From positions 400,464-464,463 of the forward strand of contig QOQW01000001.1 of assembly GCA_003327425.1 (NCBI GenBank): a stretch of 64,000 nucleotides of DNA, given 5' to 3'. The translations under genes were made by a program, and so were the position numbers. Of this stretch, positions 1-7,682 are shown piece by piece. Below the pieces are notes generated by a model. It made no database searches, was not told where the DNA came from, and worked only from the letters and a program-made list of their open reading frames with translations. Each line of letters begins with the position of its first letter. Position 1 is the first letter of the stretch. The stretch is from Candidatus Ozemibacter sibiricus (lineage in GTDB: Bacteria > Muiribacteriota > Ozemobacteria > Ozemobacterales > Ozemobacteraceae).

Positions 1-2
1 AG

Positions 3-197
3 GCAGGATATCCCAAAAAGGCGGCAACATTGCTCGAAAAAGCGATCGAGCTGGCGCCTGGCGATCAGCCCCAGCTCCGCCATCTCCTCATCGGCATCCT
101 CGAGCGGTTGGAACGACGAGTTCCGGGTAAAGCGGGCCCGGGGCGGCCCGGTCGGCCTCCCCTCTGGGGGTCGAGGATGGGCCCGGGCGAACGCTGA
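3..197 (+). CDS. C-terminal fragment of a TPR-like protein (5' end outside window)
   Basis: An open frame enters from the left edge and stops at TGA 195-197. The first thirty or so residues (around AATLLEKAIELAPGDQP) look like the second helix of a tetratricopeptide repeat followed by a short helical stretch, so this is probably the end of a TPR-containing protein. The last 30 residues are rich in Gly, Pro and Arg and look like a disordered tail. Only 64 codons are visible; the function cannot be told. The downstream 220 bp contain no other gene. Confidence 0.5.
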   Translation, partial: AGYPKKAATLLEKAIELAPGDQPQLRHLLIGILERLERRVPGKAGPGRPGRPPLWGSRMGPGER

Positions 198-368
198 AGT
201 TCCCTGGTCGCGGCGGGGGAACTTGCCTTGGCCGTGCAACGGCCGGCGCCGATGCTGGCCTGGGGCACATTCGATCCCCTGGTCATGGCCGCGAATCATG
301 ATCCCATCGCCGGATGATGGGTGCGCCGTTGTTCGGCGATCGCCGGAAGGAGCCGTTCGCGCTTCGGT

Positions 369-402
369 CCCGGTCGTCAGGTGGCCCCGGTCGTCAGGTG
401 GC
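369..402. repeat. 17-bp perfect tandem duplication
   Basis: The 17-mer CCCGGTCGTCAGGTGGC occurs twice head to tail (369-385 and 386-402) in the intergenic space between the TPR fragment and the zinc-ribbon gene. Nothing else is recognisable in 198-419; the repeat is probably a replication-slippage product. Confidence 0.7.
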
Positions 403-419
403 GGAAGGCGACTGTGGGG

Positions 420-1295
420 TCAGGACGCGGGGTCGAGGCTGGAGAAGGCCTTCATCTTCAGGCGGTCTTCGTAGGCCTTCAAAAAATCGGTGGCGACGTC
501 TGACAGGTCGGCGAGCGTGAGGTGGTCCTCGCCCCCGAACACCTCCGGTTCCCGCGCGATCCGGATGCCGATGGTCTCGAGCAGTTCAGCGGGCACATTG
601 AGGGAGTGGTAGCGGGGAATGTCGGCGAACCGATAGACGGTTTCCTCGGGGGCGGTCAGGGCCAGGCGGTCGGCGGCCAATCGATAGAAGAACATGGCGG
701 CCTCGGCGCGCCGCAACGGGGTGTTGCCCAGGTCGGCTGCCCGGGCGCCGCCCGCCGGGAGGAAATGGCGGGCTTCGATCGCCTCGCCGCGGACCTCGGT
801 CGGATCTCCGGTGATAGGCGGACAGCCTTGCAGCAGCAGATTGCCGACCTTGACCAGGTCGTCCAGGGTGGCGGGGCGATTCATGTCCTGGGTGGCCTTC
901 CAGGTTCCCAGGCGCGAGAAGGTGGTCTGCGCTTCCCGGCAGGCGAAGGGAGACTCGACGCGGGAAGGCGCCCATTCCGGCTGAACCCGGAGCGCTTCTG
1001 GCCGGCTCATGCCCATCGACCCGAACGCGAACAGCGCCAGGGCGGACCCGAAGAGGAAGCCGCCGCCCAGGTGTTTCAAGCGCGAACGGGTCGGCAGGGA
1101 GAACATCGCCTCCCAACGTCGGCGGAGCCGGGTGGTCAGGTGCATGCCGCTGCCGCAACCGCCGCAGAACATGGCTTGTGGCACGTTGGGGCGCCCGCAG
1201 GTGGGGCATGGCACCATGACGCGGTAGCCGCAGGACGGGCAGAGCGCAGCAGTGGAGGCGATCGGGGTTTCGCAGCGGGGACAGAAGTCGCGCAC
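420..1295 (-). CDS. double zinc-ribbon membrane protein with SLH-like C-terminal region
   Basis: The predicted protein has 291 residues. Eight cysteines in four CxxC pairs (C5/C8, C19/C22, C30/C33, C44/C47) form a double zinc ribbon at the N-terminus. A hydrophobic segment follows at about 76-96. The last 100 residues resemble an S-layer-homology unit: RRAEAAMFFYRLA is like the TRAEF helix, and FADIPRYHSLNVPAELLETIGI is like the start of the next SLH repeat. The GTG at 1295 is chosen because AAGGGGAG lies 6 nt upstream; the frame stays open further upstream (ATG 1361) but with a poorly spaced ribosome site. It is the last gene of a leftward unit after hfq. A role in linking a cytoplasmic zinc module to the cell wall is only a guess. 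Confidence 0.75.
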   Translation of the reverse strand: MRDFCPRCETPIASTAALCPSCGYRVMVPCPTCGRPNVPQAMFCGGCGSGMHLTTRLRRRWEAMFSLPTRSRLKHLGGGFLFGSALALFAFGSMGMSRPEALRVQPEWAPSRVESPFACREAQTTFSRLGTWKATQDMNRPATLDDLVKVGNLLLQGCPPITGDPTEVRGEAIEARHFLPAGGARAADLGNTPLRRAEAAMFFYRLAADRLALTAPEETVYRFADIPRYHSLNVPAELLETIGIRIAREPEVFGGEDHLTLADLSDVATDFLKAYEDRLKMKAFSSLDPAS

Positions 1296-1494
1296 GGGTA
1301 ACTCCCCTTGTCCGGTACTTCCTGAGGTTGCCGGCCCAGTGGACGGCAGGTGAGAGGTCATCTCACCTATCGGCAGGAACGGACGTCGGGCGAAGCCCGA
1401 GCGGGCTGAGAAGATGGCTGGAAATGGCGAATCCCTCTTCTGCCGCCGTCGGTGACCGCTCGCGAGGGCGGCGAAGAGAGGCAGGAACAATCAA

Positions 1495-1968
1495 TTAGAG
1501 GGGCTTGGGGGGCTTGCGCGGCGGCGGTGGTTCGTCGTCGATCCGGATCTTCTTGCGCGGCGGTGGCGGGTCGCGCTCATCGTCGATGTACATGCGCGGC
1601 GGCGGCTTGGGAGGCCGGACGGGCATGGGCGGTTCATCGCCAGGCGGGGCCCGGCGGGGGCGGGGCGGGGGGCCGCCCGGGCCCACGCCAGCCGCCCCGG
1701 GGAGGCGGCGCGCGCCGGCGCCCGGCCCGCCGCCGCGCGTCGCGGCGCTGGGGCGTTTGCGCTTGGGCAGAGCGGTGATGTAGAGGATCGCCGATTTGTA
1801 GATGACTTCCGATTTGTCTTTGAAATTGAGGGTGATCGAGAACTGATCGTAGCCTTTGACCTTCCCGCGGAGGGTGGTGCCCGTGTTGAGGACGACCTCG
1901 ACCGGCTGGTGCTTCTTCCTGACCATCGACAGGAACATGTTCTGGATCTGGGATTTGTATTGGGACAT
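1495..1968 (-). CDS. hfq: Hfq-like RNA chaperone with long Pro/Arg-rich C-terminal tail
   Basis: The protein has 157 residues. Residues about 4-68 match the Hfq Sm fold: an N-terminal helix (SQIQNMFLSMVRK), the Sm1 strands ending in GYDQFSITL, and an Sm2 motif YKSAILYI equivalent to YKHAIS of classical Hfq. Hfq hexamers bind A- and U-rich RNA and promote sRNA-mRNA pairing. The rest, about 85 residues, is a low-complexity tail with many Pro, Arg and Gly and two copies of an IDDE..PPPPRK motif near the end; typical Hfq proteins are 70-100 residues. GAGGAGGGAAGC precedes the ATG. It lies 22 bp after the cyclic-nucleotide-binding gene and is probably cotranscribed. Hfq assignment is fairly sure; the tail function is unknown. 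Confidence 0.85.
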   Translation of the reverse strand: MSQYKSQIQNMFLSMVRKKHQPVEVVLNTGTTLRGKVKGYDQFSITLNFKDKSEVIYKSAILYITALPKRKRPSAATRGGGPGAGARRLPGAAGVGPGGPPPRPRRAPPGDEPPMPVRPPKPPPRMYIDDERDPPPPRKKIRIDDEPPPPRKPPKPL

Positions 1969-1990
1969 GCTTCCCTCCTCGGGGGATGAC

Positions 1991-2677
1991 TTACTTCATC
2001 ATGGCCAGAGCCTTGGTCTTGCTCTGGAGGGCCTTGAGCAGCTCATCGATCTTCTTGGCTTCCATGGCCGAATCCTCGGCCAGCTTCTTCATCTCGGCGG
2101 CGACCACCGAGAAGGCGGCGCCAGCCGCGCCGACACGCGCCGCTTCGATCGACGCGTTCAGCGAGAGCAGATTGCTCTTGCGGGCGATCTTGCTGATGAC
2201 GCGGATGACCTCTTCCATCTGCTTGGCCGAGGCTTCGAGTTCTTTCAAAGAGACGTTGGTCTTGCGCAGGCGTTCGGTCATCATCTTCAAGATCTGGAAG
2301 GCGATCTCGGGGGTCGAGCTCAGCAAGGCCTTGAAGTCGTTCTTGGTGATGACCAGGAAGACGGTGTCCTGGACGGTGACCACCGAGGCGGAGCGCGGCA
2401 TGTCGTCGATGACCGCCATGTCGCCGATGACCATTTCCTTGCCCAGCGTGGCCAGCACCGAGTCGGTGCCCGAGCTGGTTCGCTTCAAAATGTTGACCTT
2501 GCCGCTTTTGATGATGTACAGGGCGTCCCCGGGGTCGCCTTCCTTGAAGACCACCGTTTTGGCAGGAACGGCCTGCTCGACGGTGATGGCGGAGAGGTCG
2601 AGCAAGGCCTTTTCGGAAAGGCTCGTGAACAGCGAGACCTTGCTGAGGAATTGGATTTTTTCGAGTTCGGAGGACAT
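1991..2677 (-). CDS. cyclic-nucleotide-binding domain fused to a chemoreceptor signalling-tip helix pair
   Basis: This 228-residue soluble protein has a CRP-type cyclic-nucleotide-binding domain at about 1-125 ([17 protein letters not shown]; binding cassette [16 protein letters not shown] with Arg95). A predicted coiled coil follows at 125-225, whose middle (about 160-203) matches the hairpin tip of methyl-accepting chemotaxis proteins: [20 protein letters not shown] then R-VG and [12 protein letters not shown]. There is no transmembrane or HAMP segment, and the DNA-binding helix-turn-helix of CRP is absent. The ATG at 2677 is the start consistent with the family; the frame extends upstream without homology. 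The gene opens the hfq operon behind a strong promoter (2761-2789). It may signal cAMP or c-di-GMP levels to a CheA/CheW-like partner, but that is inference. Confidence 0.8.
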   Translation of the reverse strand: MSSELEKIQFLSKVSLFTSLSEKALLDLSAITVEQAVPAKTVVFKEGDPGDALYIIKSGKVNILKRTSSGTDSVLATLGKEMVIGDMAVIDDMPRSASVVTVQDTVFLVITKNDFKALLSSTPEIAFQILKMMTERLRKTNVSLKELEASAKQMEEVIRVISKIARKSNLLSLNASIEAARVGAAGAAFSVVAAEMKKLAEDSAMEAKKIDELLKALQSKTKALAMMK

Positions 2678-2760
2678 GCCTTCTGGGAACTCCCGCCAAT
2701 CATTCCGGGGTGGCCGGAAAACAGCCGATCCGTCACGGAACGGGACGTCCCGGACGCCCC

Positions 2761-2789
2761 ATCCTAGCACCCGTTCTCAGCCCTGTCAA
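2761..2789 (-). promoter_or_regulatory. sigma-70 promoter of the cNMP-hfq unit
   Basis: On the minus strand TTGACA (2789-2784) and TAGGAT (2766-2761) are separated by 17 bp, and the -10 carries a TGC extension. Transcription would start near 2754, about 75 nt before the ATG at 2677. Confidence 0.75.
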
Positions 2790-2902
2790 CGACCGCCCCT
2801 CCTGGAATCCAGGGAGCGATCCTTCCATCCCTCGGCTGTCGGGCAGGGTTTCCGAAGGGCCGAACGCTGGTTGGTCGCCTATCCCCGAGGGCCGGTGGGG
2901 TG

Positions 2903-2911
2903 TGCTATCAT
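2903..2911 (+). promoter_or_regulatory. extended -10 promoter before ychF-like gene
   Basis: TGCTATCAT forms an extended -10 element; no good -35 hexamer is visible at the proper distance. The predicted start leaves a leader of about 30 nt before the ATG at 2949. Confidence 0.45.
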
Positions 2912-2948
2912 GACCTCACCTCACTCGCAGACGCAGAAAGGTCACCGT

Positions 2949-4034
2949 ATGAAAGTAGGACTGGCGGGCCTGCCCATGTCGGGCAAGACCACCGTATTCA
3001 ATCTGGCGACCCGGGCCAATGCCCAGGTTCGCGATTTCCTCGCCCAGAGCGAGGAGGTCAACACCGGCGTCATCAAGGTTCCTGATGCCCGTATCGACTA
3101 TCTGGCGAGCATCTACAAGCCCAGGAAGACGATCTATGCGACCGTCGAATTCACCGATATTCCCGGGGTCTCGAAGGACGAAGTCGGCTTCTCTCGCAAA
3201 ACGCTCGGCCATATCCGGGTGTGCGATGCCCTGCTGCTCGTCATCCGGCTCTTCGGCGGTTCGGAGGTGCCGCATATCCGCCAGACTGTCGATCCGGCGC
3301 GCGACCTCGACGAACTGTGCCTCGAGTTCGTGCTGGCCGATCTCGAGCTGGTAGAGAAACGTCTCGAGCGTTTGACCAAAGATTTGAAGGTCGGCAAAAA
3401 GCCCGAATCGGCCAGGGAAATGGACGTGATGACCCGCTGCCAGAAAGTGCTCGAGGCGGGGAAATTCCTGTCCACCGAGACTTTCAGCCCGGAAGAGGAA
3501 CATCTCCTCAAGACCTACCGGTTCCTGACCCAGCGCCCGATGATCGTCGTTGGCAACGGCAGCGACGACCAGGTCAAGAATCCGGCCGACCCGGTGGTGA
3601 AGAGCTTTTTGGCTGCCTGCGAGGGTCGCGGGCTGTCGGCCCTCCTGATCGCCGGCAAGACGGAGATGGAGATCGCCTCGTTGTCTCCTGAGGAAGAGGC
3701 CGCCTTCTTGAAGGAATACGGCATTGCCGAACCAGGCCGCACGCGTCTCATCCAGGAAGCCTATCGCATTCTCAACTACATTTCGTTCCTGACGGTCGGC
3801 GAGGATGAGGTTAGGGCCTGGCCGATCCGGCGCGGGACGACCGCGGTGCGGGCGGCGGGAGCGGTCCACTCCGACATCGAACGGGGCTTCATCCGGGCCG
3901 AGGTGGTCGCCTACCGGGATTTCGTCGAGAAGGGGGGCATGGCCGGGGTCAAGCAGGCCGGGCTGGCCCGCCTGGAGGGCAAGGACTACATCGTCGAAGA
4001 TGGGGATATCGTCCATTTCCGTTTTTCGATCTGA
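2949..4034 (+). CDS. ychF: divergent YchF/Obg-family GTPase (ATPase) with TGS domain
   Basis: The protein has 361 residues, the usual YchF length. A P-loop GLPMSGKTTVFNLAT opens the protein, the DxxG motif is DIPG, and LADLELVEKRLERL matches the YchF helical insert. The C-terminal 80 residues form a TGS domain typical of YchF (VRAWPIRRGTTAVRAAGAVH, then GKDYIVEDGDIVHFRF). YchF proteins bind ATP and associate with ribosomes and the stress response. Two features are unusual: the canonical GLPNVGKST is changed to GLPMSGKTT, and the GASKGEGLGN segment after DIAGL is missing. This could therefore be a lineage-specific paralogue. AAAGG lies 7 nt before the ATG. The SpoIIE phosphatase gene follows 57 nt downstream. 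Confidence 0.85.
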   Translation: MKVGLAGLPMSGKTTVFNLATRANAQVRDFLAQSEEVNTGVIKVPDARIDYLASIYKPRKTIYATVEFTDIPGVSKDEVGFSRKTLGHIRVCDALLLVIRLFGGSEVPHIRQTVDPARDLDELCLEFVLADLELVEKRLERLTKDLKVGKKPESAREMDVMTRCQKVLEAGKFLSTETFSPEEEHLLKTYRFLTQRPMIVVGNGSDDQVKNPADPVVKSFLAACEGRGLSALLIAGKTEMEIASLSPEEEAAFLKEYGIAEPGRTRLIQEAYRILNYISFLTVGEDEVRAWPIRRGTTAVRAAGAVHSDIERGFIRAEVVAYRDFVEKGGMAGVKQAGLARLEGKDYIVEDGDIVHFRFSI

Positions 4035-4091
4035 GACGCGGGCCGTTCCCGCTCGTTTCCCCAGGTCGCAGGCGGCCGAGGCGGGGTGCCG

Positions 4092-6761
4092 ATGACTCTG
4101 CAGCGGCGGCTGGCCCAGGGGATCGGGGTGATCCTGGCCGGGCTTCTCATCTTTCTTGGTTTCACGACGAACTCCTTCCATCAGATCGATCAATTCATCA
4201 CCTCCACTCTTTTCCAAGAGATCGAGATCGCCAGGGACTACGAGCACCTGGCCGACCTGTGGGTGGAGATCGACGATCTAGTGCAGCAGCATCTGTCCGA
4301 TCACCGACGGACCGCCGCCCTGGTTCCTGAGGAGATGGTCCAGCGCTTCGAGCAATCGCTGGAACGGTTGGACGGGAAGATGACCGAGCCGGCTTATCGG
4401 GCGTCGTTCGCGCCGGTCCAGGGCGCGGCCCAGTCCTATCTCAAGAAGTTGCGCGACCTCGAGCGGCAGGCCGCCCGGCGGGCGGCCCTGGCCCGGCGGG
4501 AAATCCAACGGCGGGACGGCGCGGGGCAGGCGATGATCACCAAGGTCGGCGACCTGCTGAGCCGATACCGGAAGATGATCGCCGACTTTTCGGAGACCCT
4601 CAAGAATGATGATTTCCAGGCCTCGCTCGGGACGACCTCGACGTTGATGGTCAAGATCTCGCGCATCGAACGCGATCTGGATATCGCCGAGAACGAGGTG
4701 GCGCTCTACCTCAGCTTGCGCAATGAGCCGTCCGCCGGGGTGGCCACGGCCCCGGTCGACCGGACCGCGGTCGCCGAGCGGGTGCAGAAGCGGTTGCAAG
4801 CGGTGATCGGCTTGCTGAGCCGATCGATCGAAGAGACCACCAATCCGCTGCAATTGCGGGTCTTCAGCAGCATCCGGACCAAGATCCAGGAATTCCGGCG
4901 GAGCTTCGCCGAACTCCGGGATTCCTTGGAACATTCCGACAGCGAGAAGCTCGAACTCGACGATCTGGTCGGCACGCTGGCCAGCGATCTGGAAGCCCTG
5001 CGCCGGCGAGGGGTGGGCATGGCCTTTCGGGAGGCCCAGGTCTTCTGGCAGCGCATCGGTCAGACGTCAGAGGGCCTGCTCTCGCGGATCCGGGCCAATC
5101 GGCAGGCCGGGCTGGCCCTGCTCCTTCTTGTACTGTTGCTGGGATCCTATGTGGCCATCGTCTTCCCGCGTCGGATCGGCGGTCCCTTGATGAAGCTCGC
5201 CAGGGCGGTGGAAGAATTCCGCTTGGGGAAGGAGTTCCCGGAACCGGCCCCCACCGGGACCATCGAGATCGATACCCTGGCCAACGCCTTCCACCAAGGA
5301 TCCCAACGGCTGAATGCCCAGGCCGCGCTCAATCAGAAATACCTCACTACCATCCGGGAACTCGACCAGGTCTATCGCGAACTGCAGAGCCCACCTGGCG
5401 AAGAGGAGCTGGATGCCCCGCGGCAGCGCCTCGAGAAGGCGGTCAACATGGTCCTGGAGCAACTGCTGGAAAACATTCCGCAGATCGATCTGGTGAAGTT
5501 GATGTATTTTCCGCGGGATGCCGAAGGTCGCCCGCAGACCAATGGGCCCCTGGTGCGGCTGGGCGAGACGCATACCAGCCCCGCTTTCCGGGAAAGCCCG
5601 GAGTTCGCCGAGTATGCCGAATCGCTAGGCATGGCCCAGGGGCGTGAGGAGAGCATTCCCCTGGGAGAAGGCCTGACGGGCTGGTTCTTCTGCCATGTCA
5701 CGCCGACCACCGTCGGCGTCAACGATCAAGGGTTGTTTCCGGTGTATCCGATCACCCCCATCCGCGATCTCCCCCCCCTCCAGGACCGCACCCTCGAGAA
5801 GGGGCTGCGAGGATGCCTGTACCTGGAGAAGATCCAGCGGCCGAATGTTCCACTCGACCTCGACAGCAGCACGGAAGTGCCCGCGCTGGGCGCCCTCTTC
5901 GTCTACTTTTCCCGACCCGATGTCCGGTTGTCCTGGCAGGATCTCTCATTCATCAAGATCATCGCCAGCCAGCTTGGTTCGGTGCTCGAAATCCACTACC
6001 TGCAAGTGGAAAGCGAGAAGATGCGGCGGATGGCCCATCAGCTGCAGATGGCCCGGGAGATCCAGGAGAACCTCCTGCCGACCAGCATCCCGGAGGTTCC
6101 AGGCCTGGTCCTCGACGCCGCCAGCAAGCCGGCGGCCGATGTGGGTGGCGACTACTACGACTGTTTCCCGGTCGGGGCTACCCGTCTGGGGGTGGTGATC
6201 GCCGACGCGGCGGGCAAGAACGTGCCGGCGGCCATTCTGATGACCGTGCTCAAGACGACGCTTTCCACCATGGACAAGGAAACCATGACGGCTTCTGATG
6301 TGTTGACCAAGGCCAATGCCATCATCCTGCGCAACATCACCAGCGATCGCTTCATCACGGCCATGTACGCTATAATCGATGCCGTGACCGGCGAGGTGGA
6401 ACTCTCGTCGGCGGGCCACAATCCAGCGCTGATCGTCACCGGCCACGGCGCCCAGCGTGCGATCCAGGAGAAAGCCGTGCCTGGCCTTCCTCTCGGCATC
6501 ACGGAAGTCACCTATCTCGCCCAGCGCTTCCAGCTGAAACGCGGCGATCTCCTCGTCCTGTACACCGATGGGGTCACCGATGCCCGCAATCTGGCCAAGC
6601 AGTCCTTCGGGATGTCGGGGTTGAAACGGTACCTCGCCGGCCCGCGCACGGCGCGCATGGCGCACGGCTTGATCGAGGTGGTGCAGGAGTTCGCCGAAGG
6701 CATGCCCCAGCAGGATGACATCACCGCCCTGACCATCGAATTCCAGGGGAGAGCGGCATGA
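4092..6761 (+). CDS. membrane sensor SpoIIE/RsbU-type PP2C phosphatase (HAMP, GAF-like)
   Basis: The protein has 889 residues. Transmembrane segments lie at about 9-27 and 339-359, enclosing a helical extracytoplasmic sensor region of about 310 residues. A HAMP-like linker follows, then a GAF-like domain (about 440-630) and a PP2C phosphatase of the SpoIIE/RsbU type (about 643-889). Its metal-binding motifs are intact: DVGGDYYD, IADAAGKNVPAA, YTDGVTDARN and QQDDITAL. Such enzymes dephosphorylate STAS-domain anti-sigma-factor antagonists. ATG 4092 is preferred over the in-frame GTG 4086 because GGCGGGG lies 5 nt before it. The stop overlaps the next ATG (ATGA), so the two genes are translationally coupled. 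The signal sensed is unknown. Confidence 0.85.
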   Translation: MTLQRRLAQGIGVILAGLLIFLGFTTNSFHQIDQFITSTLFQEIEIARDYEHLADLWVEIDDLVQQHLSDHRRTAALVPEEMVQRFEQSLERLDGKMTEPAYRASFAPVQGAAQSYLKKLRDLERQAARRAALARREIQRRDGAGQAMITKVGDLLSRYRKMIADFSETLKNDDFQASLGTTSTLMVKISRIERDLDIAENEVALYLSLRNEPSAGVATAPVDRTAVAERVQKRLQAVIGLLSRSIEETTNPLQLRVFSSIRTKIQEFRRSFAELRDSLEHSDSEKLELDDLVGTLASDLEALRRRGVGMAFREAQVFWQRIGQTSEGLLSRIRANRQAGLALLLLVLLLGSYVAIVFPRRIGGPLMKLARAVEEFRLGKEFPEPAPTGTIEIDTLANAFHQGSQRLNAQAALNQKYLTTIRELDQVYRELQSPPGEEELDAPRQRLEKAVNMVLEQLLENIPQIDLVKLMYFPRDAEGRPQTNGPLVRLGETHTSPAFRESPEFAEYAESLGMAQGREESIPLGEGLTGWFFCHVTPTTVGVNDQGLFPVYPITPIRDLPPLQDRTLEKGLRGCLYLEKIQRPNVPLDLDSSTEVPALGALFVYFSRPDVRLSWQDLSFIKIIASQLGSVLEIHYLQVESEKMRRMAHQLQMAREIQENLLPTSIPEVPGLVLDAASKPAADVGGDYYDCFPVGATRLGVVIADAAGKNVPAAILMTVLKTTLSTMDKETMTASDVLTKANAIILRNITSDRFITAMYAIIDAVTGEVELSSAGHNPALIVTGHGAQRAIQEKAVPGLPLGITEVTYLAQRFQLKRGDLLVLYTDGVTDARNLAKQSFGMSGLKRYLAGPRTARMAHGLIEVVQEFAEGMPQQDDITALTIEFQGRAA

Positions 6762-7429
6762 GCCCGCAGGTGGAGAGCGGCTCGCGCCACTACTGGGACC
6801 GCACCTGGTCCCGTTTCCTGCGCCATCAGGGCATGATCGCGCCGTCGGCCAAGCTCATCCAGCAACTGATTCCCCACCTCCGACGGAATGACTGGGTGCT
6901 CGACCTCGGCTGCGGCGAGGGGCGCAATACGATCTACCTCAGTCGGATCGGCTATCAGAGCGTGGGGCTCGACCTGTCCCGCAAGGCGGTCCAGGTGTTG
7001 GCCAACAACCTGTTCGAGGAAGAAGTGCGGGCGGTGGGGATGGTCGGCGACGCTCGGCGACTGCCTTTCCGGGCGGCGGTCTTCGATGGCCTGGTGGCCC
7101 ATCACCTGTTCGACCACCTCGACGGCAAGGGGTTCGAGGCGGCGTTCGCCGAAGCGCGCCGGGTGCTGCGGCCGGGCGGGGTCATGCTGTTGACGATGGG
7201 CAGCTTCGGGCATCTGCGGGCGGACGCCCACGTGGCCTGCCGCGATGATGGCTCCCTGGTGTTCACGGCCGGGCCCAACAAAGGCATGCTGGTCCGACCT
7301 TTCGAGGCTGCCCCCCTCCACGACCTGGAGGCGCAAGGCTGGGACGTCCTCAAAGATGAGCTGACCCCTCGCGGCAGCAAGATCATGGTCTTGCGTCGCC
7401 GCGATTCCTCGGGGCCGGCTGCGGTCTGA
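6758..7429 (+). CDS. SAM-dependent class I methyltransferase
   Basis: The protein has 223 residues and a Rossmann methyltransferase core: motif I VLDLGCGEGRNTIYLS, an acidic loop GLDLS, motif II-like GDARRLPF, and RRVLRPGGVMLLTMGS. It belongs to the Methyltransf_11/25-like group that methylates small molecules or proteins; the substrate cannot be told. GGGGAG stands 6 nt before the ATG, which overlaps the phosphatase stop as ATGA. Coupling to a SpoIIE-type phosphatase gene is unusual. An intrinsic terminator follows at once. Confidence 0.8.
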   Translation: MSPQVESGSRHYWDRTWSRFLRHQGMIAPSAKLIQQLIPHLRRNDWVLDLGCGEGRNTIYLSRIGYQSVGLDLSRKAVQVLANNLFEEEVRAVGMVGDARRLPFRAAVFDGLVAHHLFDHLDGKGFEAAFAEARRVLRPGGVMLLTMGSFGHLRADAHVACRDDGSLVFTAGPNKGMLVRPFEAAPLHDLEAQGWDVLKDELTPRGSKIMVLRRRDSSGPAAV

Positions 7430-7455
7430 CCGCGGTCAGCCGCGCGGTCCTTTTT
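7428..7455 (+). terminator. intrinsic terminator after methyltransferase
   Basis: The arms GACCGCG (7428-7434) and CGCGGTC (7443-7449) form a 7-bp GC stem followed by CTTTTT. It begins within the stop-codon region of the methyltransferase gene. The rest of 7456-7682 shows no gene or clear motif. Confidence 0.7.
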
Positions 7456-7682
7456 CCACCTTGTTAGGTTGACGCTGACGCCCCCGGGCCCACGTCGAGC
7501 GATCTTCTTCTCGGTCTGTCGCCCCACCTGAGCCAGGGTGGTGCTGTCGCTTCTTCGATGGTGTGAGAACCGGCTCGATCGCCTCTTCGGTGAACGGTAC
7601 GGGAGGGTGGGGCAGAAGGCCTGAAGATCGACTGGAAGAAGAGCGAAAAGGCGGGAGAGAGGCGGCAGAAGAGGACGCCGGA

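Noticed and set aside
1991..2677. CRP/FNR-type transcription factor
   Set aside because: The cyclic-nucleotide domain is followed by a chemoreceptor-like coiled coil, not by a helix-turn-helix.
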